Positions 35,511 to 42,885 of a DNA stretch of 64,000 nt are shown one piece after another. The notes beneath the pieces are model-generated. The model searched no databases and was not told the DNA's origin. It saw only the letters and a list, made by a program, of their open reading frames with translations. A program made the translations under genes and the position numbers. The first letter of the stretch is position 1; each line of letters opens with the position of its first letter. Source of the DNA: Desulfomicrobium apsheronum (GTDB lineage Bacteria; Desulfobacterota; Desulfovibrionia; Desulfovibrionales; Desulfomicrobiaceae); contig NZ_FORX01000008.1 of NCBI RefSeq assembly GCF_900114115.1, positions 62,001 to 126,000 of the forward strand. The letters are read 5' to 3'.

Positions 35511-35548
35511 CGGAAATGTATTGACAAGCCCAACGTAATATATTACCG
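35511..35548. promoter_or_regulatory. operator-like inverted repeat in the divergent promoter
   Basis: CGGAAATGTATT (35,511-35,522) and AATATATTACCG (35,537-35,548) are inverted with two mismatches around 14 bp. A TTGACA hexamer at 35,521-35,526 lies within it. Its position between the XRE gene and the phosphoesterase genes suits an XRE operator. Confidence 0.5.
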
Positions 35549-35627
35549 CATTCATCAACCTATACCTTCTCCCGGCACCGACATTAAAGCCGTGTCTTGA
35601 GAAAAAATCTATTACTTACCGATTGTT

Positions 35628-36350
35628 ATGAAAATTATCATCATGGGCGACATTCACGCAGATTTTGGGTCATTGAACCAGTTTCTGAACAAACAGAAGC
35701 CGGACATTGTTCTGCAATGCGGAGATTTCGGCTGGTGGCCACATCGACACGGAACAGAGAAAATCACCAGAAATCGCCGATTCGATCAGTATTCCATCAA
35801 GCCGCAAAGCACAAAAATATACTGGTGCGACGGGAATCACGAAAATCACGACGATCTGCAGGAACGCGTAAAGGCTGCCCCGGACGGGCCGATTGAGATC
35901 CCGGTTCCCGGCTGTTTCTACATGCCAAGGGGTTCAGTCTTGACCTTACCAGACGGCAGGAACGTCCTCTTCTTCGGGGGAGCCATGTCCACCGACAGGG
36001 ACGGTCGAACCGAAGGCGACGACTGGTGGGCGAAAGAGGTGCCCACTGTCGAGGACCTTGATCATGCCCGGGCGCAAGTTGCTGCCCATGGCGGACGCGT
36101 TGATATCGTGATTTCACACACTGGACCTACACGATTCTTGCGAAAGCTCCCGGCGAAAGAAATCAACCCGGCCAGGCTTATGGACCCCACGGTGGCCCTT
36201 CTAGACACGGTTCTGGAGGAGTTTCAGCCGAGGCAGTGGTTTTTTGGGCACTTCCACTTACACGCAAATGGAGTTGATCAGGGTTGCGCTTGGCAGTGCC
36301 TGAGCGGAGAAGGCCTGGGGGGCACGTGGTGGGTGGAGCTGAGCTCGTAG
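35628..36350 (+). CDS. calcineurin-like metallophosphoesterase (first of three)
   Basis: The 240-residue protein has the metal-binding motifs MGDIHADFG (DxH), LQCGDFGWW (GD), DGNHENHD (GNHE), ISHTGPT and GHFHLHANG (GHxH). It is a stand-alone cytoplasmic phosphatase, phosphodiesterase or nuclease; the substrate is unknown. It is the first gene opposite the XRE regulator. Its stop codon lies inside a perfect 20-bp hairpin. Confidence 0.88.
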   Translation: MKIIIMGDIHADFGSLNQFLNKQKPDIVLQCGDFGWWPHRHGTEKITRNRRFDQYSIKPQSTKIYWCDGNHENHDDLQERVKAAPDGPIEIPVPGCFYMPRGSVLTLPDGRNVLFFGGAMSTDRDGRTEGDDWWAKEVPTVEDLDHARAQVAAHGGRVDIVISHTGPTRFLRKLPAKEINPARLMDPTVALLDTVLEEFQPRQWFFGHFHLHANGVDQGCAWQCLSGEGLGGTWWVELSS

Positions 36351-36388
36351 TCTGGAAGTGCCAAAATGTGGCACTTCCAGACTACGAG
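36344..36388. terminator. perfect 20-bp hairpin at the end of the first phosphoesterase gene
   Basis: Arms at 36,344-36,363 and 36,369-36,388 are exactly complementary with a 5-base loop. The left arm contains the TAG stop. There is no T-run, so it may be an RNA processing or attenuation element, or a recombination site. Confidence 0.65.
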
Positions 36389-36494
36389 ACGACGGTGAAA
36401 AGTGGGCTTTGGAGGTGGTGGTGTGAAAGTTGAAATGGGTGCAGGATTCCTAGCGGGAGGCCTGGGGACCAAATCTGAAAAACTGCGGGGGAGT

Positions 36495-37178
36495 ATGATT
36501 CTGTTCGCAGGCGACTGCCAAGGGGATTTCGTGCCTATCATCGAGGAGGCCGACGATGCCTTGGCTGTCGTGCTCTTGGGCGACCAGGAGCCGCAGGTGT
36601 CCCTGGCCGATGAGTTGGGGCCTGGCTTGGCCAGAAAATCGTGGTGGATCTACGGAAACCACGACAGTGACTATTTGGACTTCTTCGAAAATCACAAATC
36701 CATGGCCGACCGGAACCTGCACTGCCGGATGATCGAGATCGATGGCGTGCGGATCGCGGGCCTGGGCGGTGTGTTCCGCGCAAAAAAGTTCGAAATTGAC
36801 CAGACCACGCGCCTGGACGAGGTGGATCTGGACTGCCCACAAGACTACCGGGAAGCATGGATCAAACTGCGGCGAGGCGGACGAGCGTACCCCGCAGACT
36901 TCACCTCAATCTTTCCTGACGATCTGAAATCCTTGCTGGAGCTGGCGGGACACGTGGACGTGCTGGTCACGCACGAGGCGCCGGAAAGCCATGCGCTCGG
37001 CTACCAGCTCATCGGCGACCTAGCCCGCGCCATGGGCGTCAAGATGATCATCCACGGCCACCACCACGAGCGCTACAGCGGAACTATCACGGGTGGAATT
37101 CGCGTCGAAGGCCTCGGATTGGCAAGGACATCCGAAGGATTTTTCTGGCTGGACCACGGCCTTGGAGAGCGGCGATGA
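36495..37178 (+). CDS. calcineurin-like metallophosphoesterase (second of three)
   Basis: The 227-residue protein has FAGDCQGDF (a GDCxGD variant of GDxH), VVLLGDQEP, IYGNHDSDY, VTHEAPESHALGYQ and HGHHHERYSG. It is a paralogue of the next gene, sharing MADRNLHCR, IAGLGG and EAPESH. The start at 36,495 has GGGGGAG before it; the open frame reaches back to 36,402 without a good site. It overlaps the next gene by 4 bp. Confidence 0.88.
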   Translation: MILFAGDCQGDFVPIIEEADDALAVVLLGDQEPQVSLADELGPGLARKSWWIYGNHDSDYLDFFENHKSMADRNLHCRMIEIDGVRIAGLGGVFRAKKFEIDQTTRLDEVDLDCPQDYREAWIKLRRGGRAYPADFTSIFPDDLKSLLELAGHVDVLVTHEAPESHALGYQLIGDLARAMGVKMIIHGHHHERYSGTITGGIRVEGLGLARTSEGFFWLDHGLGERR

Positions 37179-38038
37179 TCCTTTTCGTTGGGGACTGCCA
37201 CGGTGACTTTGAACCCATGCTTACGGCCGCAACCGAGGCCACGGCAGTCATCCTTCTCGGGGATCAGGAACCCCTCTACGATCTGGCGTCCATCCTCGGC
37301 CCGGAGATCGCGGCAAAGACATGGTGGATATTCGGCAACCATGACAGCGATGATCCCGAATACCTGACGCACCACGCGGCCATGGCCGACAGAAACCTGC
37401 ACTGCCGCGTGGTTGAGATCGATGGCCTGCGCATCGCCGGACTCGGCGGCACCTTTCGGTCCAATATCATGGGCGTTGACCGACAGACGACGTTGAGTGA
37501 CCTGCCCCACGTCCGCCCCCAGGACACTCGCCAAAGCCTGGCACTGATCCGCAAGGGCAAGAAGCTCGCCCCGCAGGATCACACGACCATTTTCCCGGAA
37601 GACCTTGCGCTGATGGCCCGCCTTGCCGGCAAGACCCGCGTCGACGTCCTCGTGAGTCACGAAGCCCCGGAGTCCCATCGACTCGGCTATCGGATTCTGG
37701 GTGATGCGACCCGCGCCCTCAAAGCCAGGATTCACGTTCACGGCCATCACCACGAGCGTTATGACGCCATGATTGATGGAGGCGTCCGGGTTGCCGGGGT
37801 GGGGATGTCGGGCATGATGATTGAATGGCTGCAGCCAAGTGATGGGCTCTTTTGGCTTTCGGCCTTTCCTGGCGGCAACGTGCTTGCGATGGGATACGAC
37901 CCGAAAAAAAAGATGTTCCAAGGCGAGTTCGTCGGCCTGGAAGGGTGCAAAGATCTTACGGCCCCCGACCTGAAAACCATGCAGGAAAAAGGCGCCCTGC
38001 TTCTTGAAACGTTCATGAAGAAACCCAAGCGTAGATAA
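37175..38038 (+). CDS. calcineurin-like metallophosphoesterase (third of three)
   Basis: The 287-residue protein has FVGDCHGDF, VILLGDQEP, IFGNHDSDD, VSHEAPESHRLGYR and VHGHHHERYD. Compared with its neighbour it has an extra C-terminal region of about 55 residues. Coupled start/stop overlap shows co-translation with the second phosphoesterase. Tandem duplication and divergence of the pair is likely. Confidence 0.88.
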   Translation: MILFVGDCHGDFEPMLTAATEATAVILLGDQEPLYDLASILGPEIAAKTWWIFGNHDSDDPEYLTHHAAMADRNLHCRVVEIDGLRIAGLGGTFRSNIMGVDRQTTLSDLPHVRPQDTRQSLALIRKGKKLAPQDHTTIFPEDLALMARLAGKTRVDVLVSHEAPESHRLGYRILGDATRALKARIHVHGHHHERYDAMIDGGVRVAGVGMSGMMIEWLQPSDGLFWLSAFPGGNVLAMGYDPKKKMFQGEFVGLEGCKDLTAPDLKTMQEKGALLLETFMKKPKRR

Positions 38039-38051
38039 CAGGAGGACACCC

Positions 38052-38357
38052 ATGCGCACAATGGTCTATGACTTCTCCAAGGTGAGGCCTCCAAAAAAAC
38101 CAATTGACCCCGAAGAGGTGGCTACGCTCAGGCGGATACTGCGAAAATATCCTTGCGACATCGAAGACGACCGTATCCGCCTTCACCTTGAGCTCAATGT
38201 GACTCCAGAGGAGCGCCTGATTCTGCGTAAGTATCTGATGGCGAAGGGCTACCACGCCACCAAGGATGCGGTTGCGGAGCTGGACGCAATGAATTTCAGC
38301 GCACGCTCGCAGCAATTCCACATAATCTCTTCAAAAGACAAGGGCACCAATTTCTAA
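38052..38357 (+). CDS. small unknown protein of the phosphoesterase module
   Basis: I do not recognise this 101-residue protein. It is charged and helical (EEVATLRRILRKYP, TPEERLILRKYLMAKGY), with no signal or membrane segment. ACAGGAGGACACCC gives it a strong start 13 bp after the third phosphoesterase. Confidence 0.72.
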   Translation: MRTMVYDFSKVRPPKKPIDPEEVATLRRILRKYPCDIEDDRIRLHLELNVTPEERLILRKYLMAKGYHATKDAVAELDAMNFSARSQQFHIISSKDKGTNF

Positions 38358-38787
38358 AATTGCCAGCTATCCACAGGGTCCCTTCCGGTCCATTGTCACC
38401 AAGTTCAGAGCCAACATGTCCAAATCTCATGGATAGCTCTCCGTATTCTTGAATCATCAACTTTTGACGGAGTTATCTACCGCAGATCCACAGAATTCCG
38501 TAAGACACCCCGCAAAAAAAACACACTCAACCTACCAACCTGATTATTGTCTTACATCCTATTATTCTTGACACTTTCTAAGGCATGGGGCTTAACTCCG
38601 GTTGACAAAAAAAGTAGCACCGTTTGTGTTTAAAAATACGAGGTCGTCCCACCTGTATAGGATCATGATCGATTTTTTTCTGGTAGGTTGCTGAATTTTC
38701 AACCACTCGAAACATGAAGGTTCCTTGATATTCATGTTCGGAGAAAACTGTATTTGATTGCCTGAAATCCACTAAGGAGGGAGCTGG
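38358..38787. other. AT-richer intergenic region
   Basis: I see no supportable gene in these 430 bp. A 64-codon minus-strand frame with a GTG start lacks any ribosome-binding site. The composition is lower in GC than the chromosome on the left, as in other parts of the island. Confidence 0.5.
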
Positions 38788-38943
38788 ATGTCCGTCTATG
38801 CACCTGGGGCGCGTATTGTCGTGCGTGATGCGGAATGGTTGGTTCGGCAGGTCGAGCGAACCGATATGGCTGGCGACGCCCTCAAGGTGGTGGGAATCTC
38901 CGAGTTGGTTCGGAATCGGGAAGCCATTTACCGCTCATCGTGA
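38788..38943 (+). pseudogene. truncated N-terminus of an SNF2-type helicase (DISARM DrmD-like)
   Basis: After an excellent AAGGAGGG site the frame reads MSVYAPGARIVVRDAEWLVR, then VVGISELVRNREAI, and stops after 51 codons. This VYxPGxRVxVRDxEWLVR...VxGxSELVR pattern is the start of large SNF2 helicases such as DISARM DrmD. The remaining several hundred codons are absent, so it is a relic of a defence helicase. Confidence 0.65.
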
Positions 38944-38986
38944 CATATGGGTGTGACACAAATTCTCAAAATTACGTATTTTGGAA

Positions 38987-39724
38987 TTATTCAGGATACT
39001 CGACATCATGCAGACTAATACCTAAGCATTCCGGCTGCCACCATACGGGGTTCAACCATGGGTCCTGCCATTCTTCCTGCAAGATACTGGTTGCGCCACC
39101 TGCCTTCCGAGATACTTCATTGCTCGGTGCCAACTCGCAATGCACGCGCCAAGACTGATTATCCCAGGCCAACACGCTTTCGCCCCGCAGAGCGGAAAAT
39201 TTTAGATGGTGACACAGGGCGCTGACCAGGGTGTCGTAGAGCGTCCAGGAAACCGTCCGTGTCCAGCCAGGCATGGTTGTCAAAACAACCTCCAGACTGC
39301 CCTCCCCGTTTCCATGCCGTGCCAAGGTGAATGTACCGACGGCAAACAGTTCGGGATCAAGCTCTCGTCCATCGCTTTGGACAGGCGTGCCTGTTGCATC
39401 GAATAATTCAGACTGGCGCAACTGTTTTTCTTCCTCGGAAAGACAATTGAGGACATGGCCCGCAAGGGATGGAAAAAAACGTATCAGAAAACAGCTCCTG
39501 CCTTCAGCGTCCGCTTCGAGCAATTCCAACGAGTGAACCCCCTGCGCGTTGGCCAGCCACAGGTACCAGCCCAGAGGCTCGCACAGTTTCTCGCTGATCC
39601 CTTCCAATTCCAGGACCTGCCGAGCCGAGGGGTTGGGCATGACCATCCGCAAGGCTCCATCAAGAACCGACAAGGCTGCCAGACCTTGGTCAATGTTTTT
39701 TCCAATTGTTCTATTCATGGCCAT
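38987..39724 (-). CDS. unknown protein, last gene of the MBL/membrane-protein operon
   Basis: I do not recognise this 245-residue soluble protein. It contains GLAALSVLDGALRMVMPNPS, LGWYLWLANAQGVHSLELLE and FFPSLAGHVLNCLSEEE and is rich in Trp near the C-terminus (NPVWWQPECLGISLHDVEY). It overlaps the preceding 89-residue gene by 14 bp; a second ATG at 39,718 is better spaced from GAGAG. Confidence 0.75.
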   Translation of the reverse strand: MAMNRTIGKNIDQGLAALSVLDGALRMVMPNPSARQVLELEGISEKLCEPLGWYLWLANAQGVHSLELLEADAEGRSCFLIRFFPSLAGHVLNCLSEEEKQLRQSELFDATGTPVQSDGRELDPELFAVGTFTLARHGNGEGSLEVVLTTMPGWTRTVSWTLYDTLVSALCHHLKFSALRGESVLAWDNQSWRVHCELAPSNEVSRKAGGATSILQEEWQDPWLNPVWWQPECLGISLHDVEYPE

Positions 39725-39980
39725 TGCTCTCGAAAATCATGCGTACTGCCTCGTCGATTCCAACTTTGTCGATATCGATACCCAACCGTCCGGCTTCATC
39801 TTCGAACAGTTCCCGGGGATAATGTCGCGACAAGGTCGAGCCCTTGTCGTCAGATACGAAAAAAGTCCGTGTCTCGGCGGCCTGCCGAAAAACGTCCCTC
39901 GCCTCGCTCAAGGCAGCAAAAGTTCCGTGCAGAGCGTGCCTGAAAATATTGCGCCGGGAGATCATCTTGTCGGAACTCAT
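39711..39980 (-). CDS. small unknown protein of the MBL/membrane-protein operon
   Basis: The 89-residue soluble protein has RRNIFRHALHGTFAALSEAR, FFVSDDKGSTLSRHYPREL and GIDIDKVGIDEAVRMIFES. No family is recognised. The start has AAGGAGTACGGC. It could be a chaperone or assembly factor for the membrane protein, but nothing in the sequence proves this. Confidence 0.75.
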   Translation of the reverse strand: MSSDKMISRRNIFRHALHGTFAALSEARDVFRQAAETRTFFVSDDKGSTLSRHYPRELFEDEAGRLGIDIDKVGIDEAVRMIFESNGHE

Positions 39981-40054
39981 GCCGTACTCCTTGTTTGCAA
40001 CGGCGGTCGGCCCTGAATATTGCAGGGCCGACCGCCGTCAGATTCACATACCGG

Positions 40055-41311
40055 CTAGCGCTTCTGGAAAGGCCAACCCCGGAAAAACTTCTGGTGTGCA
40101 AACATCAGAATGAGAAACATGACTGTCCAGGCCAAGGTGGTGTCGCCTTCCTGAGCGATGCCGGGAACCGTGCCAAGCAGCAATGGTCCCAGTTCGTAAT
40201 AAACGTACGAGAGAGCCAAGCCGCCGACAATCGCGATTGCACTACGAAGCACCGCACGAAGGGCCACATTGTCCACGTTGGGCCAGTTATGGAAATAGTT
40301 GGCCAGGATAAAGGCGGCAGCATGGCAGAACATGGCCATCTCGGCGATATGATTCCAGCGCCAAGCCGGGTTTTCCAATGTGGCTCCACCCTCGAAAGCC
40401 TCCAAGTCCCACCACCAGTCCATGATCATGTTTCCTCCGATCATGATCATATATCCCAAAGCCAGCACCGACACTGTCATCACGGCGGTTCGATTCCCGG
40501 GATTGGATATGCAGGACCACGGACGGCCTTCCCAAAGCAAGTGCGTCCAGTACAGCAAGACCAGCGCCGGCACGATCCATCCGAAGTGGAACTGGCTACT
40601 CATGGTCATGGCTTGATCGATCCACCAGGGCTTGGCGCCCATGAAAATCTGCGCCGGATAGAACTGATAGGCGATATGCGGGAAGAAAAGCACGCTAAAA
40701 GCCAGAATTGCCAGCACCAGACCGGCAAAAAAGACGCCCAGTCCCCGCGCGAAACGTCCCAACGACGCCCAAGGCCGGAAACCCAAGGTCGTAAGCCAGA
40801 GCATGGTGAAAAAAATGATGCAAGTGTTCATCATCACTTGGGCGAAGCAGGCGTTTTCAGTAGCGGTCTGCGGATACTGCCCCAATCCTCCGCCGGAAAG
40901 CAGGCCGGGTCCGCTGAAGAAAACTGGACCATACATGCCGAGCATCTGATAGTAGAAGACAAACATCACGAAAAAACCCACCAATATATAGGTGGTAAGG
41001 AGTACCGTGCCGCGTATGACAGAAGGGCTTTCATTCAGCCAGCGACGGTTGAAAGGCCAATAGTCGAAGACATCAACGCCCCAGTGTATAACCATCAAAA
41101 TGGTAATGACGAAGGAAACGCCCACATTTGGCGTGTAAAGCCTCACGGGCCCTTCGGGAGAAAAAACAAGGTACCAGCATGCCTGGGCTACCAAAAGAAT
41201 CAAGGCTAGGTTCAGGGCACCACTAAAGAAGAGGTTTGTCTCCATTGTATTTGGTGACGTATCTGTTGCATCTGGTGACACTGAAAGTGTCATATGCGCC
41301 GATTTGCTCAT
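40055..41311 (-). CDS. Trp/His-rich polytopic inner-membrane protein
   Basis: The 418-residue protein has roughly 10-11 predicted membrane segments, for example FFSGALNLALILLVAQACWY, VGVSFVITILMVIHWGVDVF and FVMFVFYYQML. Conserved-looking loops hold HWGVDVFDYWPF, GAKPWWIDQ, FHFGWIVPA, YWTHLLWEGRPW and MDWWWDLEAF. The many Trp and His residues in and between helices recall redox or metal-binding membrane enzymes, but I do not recognise the family. The start at 41,311 follows AAGGAGCTGAAATA. Confidence 0.8.
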   Translation of the reverse strand: MSKSAHMTLSVSPDATDTSPNTMETNLFFSGALNLALILLVAQACWYLVFSPEGPVRLYTPNVGVSFVITILMVIHWGVDVFDYWPFNRRWLNESPSVIRGTVLLTTYILVGFFVMFVFYYQMLGMYGPVFFSGPGLLSGGGLGQYPQTATENACFAQVMMNTCIIFFTMLWLTTLGFRPWASLGRFARGLGVFFAGLVLAILAFSVLFFPHIAYQFYPAQIFMGAKPWWIDQAMTMSSQFHFGWIVPALVLLYWTHLLWEGRPWSCISNPGNRTAVMTVSVLALGYMIMIGGNMIMDWWWDLEAFEGGATLENPAWRWNHIAEMAMFCHAAAFILANYFHNWPNVDNVALRAVLRSAIAIVGGLALSYVYYELGPLLLGTVPGIAQEGDTTLAWTVMFLILMFAHQKFFRGWPFQKR

Positions 41312-41498
41312 TATTTCAGCTCCTTTTTGTCCTTGCATAATCCACAATTATTCATGCATTTTTTTAATAAATACTAACTTAGATAATACATCTGAAGTTC
41401 TTCCATAAAAATATGCTTGAATGCAAGGAGCATAAATTTCAAACCAAGCCGTGATGGTCATTTCGCGTCCCGCCACGGCTCGATCTTGCGTAAAATTT

Positions 41499-42566
41499 TT
41501 ACCCGAAAGTGATCACATCGCCGTTACGCAGGTAAACATTCTCGGGAGCGCCCTGACCCGTGGTGGGCAACTTCTTGTATTCGCGGAACTTGTCGCTTCC
41601 CAGAACAATGGGCAGCCCCGCTTCGCGCGCCTTGGAGGCCCAAATCCAGCCGGTACAATGGTTACAGCCGATTTTTTCCAATCCCATTTTCTGCAGGCCG
41701 CGAATGATGTCATCGAACTTGGGATCCCAATTCTCGAAGGCAGCTATGTGCAAACCGCCGTAGAGGCCAAAAGGCTTGAACCCGTCGATGTTGCGACGGG
41801 CCCAATGCATCATGGTCAGCACACCCTGGTGGCAGCAGCCCGACACGGCAACGACGCCCTTGTCCTTGACGTTGAAGAACAGGTTCTGCTCGCCACGGCA
41901 CTTGAGCAAAATCGGGATGTCGAACATCTTGATGGCCACGCCGGGATAGGGGTTGTAGAGATCGTCCGGTCCTAGCTCCATTAGTTCACCGGTGTGCGGG
42001 ATGTCGTTATCCACCTTTGACAGGTCATTCCGGTATTTACCCTGCAGGAGTGCCTTGCCTTCGGGGTAAAAGGTGTTGGGAATGACCATGGGGATGTCCT
42101 GATAACGCTTGAGCGTGGACTTCAATCCCCAGTAGTGATCCTCGTGCTCGTGGCTGACAACCAGCATGTCGATTTTCTTTTCTTCCAGCATCTTGGCCAA
42201 GCCGGATTTTTCCATGACATAGTCGGTCCAACCCTGATGCCAGCCGGTGTCCATCTGGATGAAGTGCTTGCTTCCATCCAGTTGCTCGACTTCGATGAGC
42301 GCCAAGTAGCCGCCGATGTTGTCTTGGGTCCAAGGAATGTCGTACATGCTGACCATGGCGCCACCGGCGTCCTTGATGTCCTTGAGCATCTGCGGACTAT
42401 CAAACCAACTGGTTTCGGAAATACAGTGAACCTTCACGGATTTGCATTCGCCGATGTTATGCTTTTTCTCTGCCTTGGCCACACGCACCACAGGCCCGCC
42501 CATGGTCGCGGCACCGGCACCAGCCAAGCCAATTCCCAGGTTCTTCAAAAAATTTCTTCTCTGCAT
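41499..42566 (-). CDS. Tat-exported metallo-beta-lactamase-fold hydrolase
   Basis: The 355-residue protein has a twin-arginine signal (QRRNFLKNLGIGLAGAGAAT) and an MBL domain: VSHEHEDHYWGLKS gives the HxHxDH zinc motif, SGCCHQGV the next His, and LHIAAFENWDP and GCNHCTGWI later ligand regions. It acts outside the cytoplasmic membrane on an unknown substrate. The closest broad group is the MBL family annotated with 7,8-dihydropterin-6-methyl-4-phosphate-type proteins. AAGGAGATTGGAAAG sets the start. It is the first gene behind the sigma-54 promoter. Confidence 0.87.
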   Translation of the reverse strand: MQRRNFLKNLGIGLAGAGAATMGGPVVRVAKAEKKHNIGECKSVKVHCISETSWFDSPQMLKDIKDAGGAMVSMYDIPWTQDNIGGYLALIEVEQLDGSKHFIQMDTGWHQGWTDYVMEKSGLAKMLEEKKIDMLVVSHEHEDHYWGLKSTLKRYQDIPMVIPNTFYPEGKALLQGKYRNDLSKVDNDIPHTGELMELGPDDLYNPYPGVAIKMFDIPILLKCRGEQNLFFNVKDKGVVAVSGCCHQGVLTMMHWARRNIDGFKPFGLYGGLHIAAFENWDPKFDDIIRGLQKMGLEKIGCNHCTGWIWASKAREAGLPIVLGSDKFREYKKLPTTGQGAPENVYLRNGDVITFG

Positions 42567-42672
42567 CTTTCCAATCTCCTTCGTCTTGCGAAACTGTTAG
42601 CCGTCCCTCTGCACTATCTGCCAACCGACACATTTGCGGACAGCGGACCATTGCCACGATTAAATCCAATTG

Positions 42673-42688
42673 AGCATGGGGCGTACCA
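42673..42688 (-). promoter_or_regulatory. sigma-54 promoter of the MBL operon
   Basis: The minus strand reads TGGTACGCCCCATGCT, with GG and GC 10 bp apart, matching TGGCACG-N4-TTGCW at all but two positions. A weaker copy with the same spacing lies at 42,634-42,650. The next upstream gene encodes an NtrC-type activator, the kind that sigma-54 needs. Confidence 0.72.
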
Positions 42689-42755
42689 ACCGTTGAGAAA
42701 GCAATATTTTACTAATAAAAGCAGATTGTTACACGCCAAATCATACCATAAAGAA

Positions 42756-42793
42756 AGCCCACGCTCGGCGACATCGATGTCGCGGCGTGGGCT
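42756..42793 (-). terminator. nested palindrome: terminator or activator site
   Basis: AGCCCACGC and GCGTGGGCT enclose the perfect palindrome GCGACATCGATGTCGC. On the minus strand the stem is followed by TTCTTT, so it may end the kinase-regulator transcript. It also lies about 75-105 bp upstream of the sigma-54 promoter, the usual place for an enhancer-binding site. Confidence 0.65.
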
Positions 42794-42858
42794 GGAAAAA
42801 GGCGGCCGTTCAGTAAATAAAAAGTGCAACTATCTGATCTAAAGAACAAAGAAAGGGA

Positions 42859-42878
42859 CGCGACAGATTTGTCGCGAC
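42859..42878. promoter_or_regulatory. inverted repeat, possible second activator site
   Basis: CGCGACA and TGTCGCG are inverted around GATT, just after the regulator stop codon. It shares TGTCGCGnCG with the palindrome at 42,756-42,793. Two such sites upstream of a -24/-12 promoter fit an NtrC-type upstream activating sequence. Confidence 0.45.
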
Positions 42879-42885
42879 GGGTGAC

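Noticed and set aside
38578-38772. 64-codon minus-strand frame upstream of the helicase stub
   Set aside because: GTG start, no ribosome-binding site and no conserved pattern.
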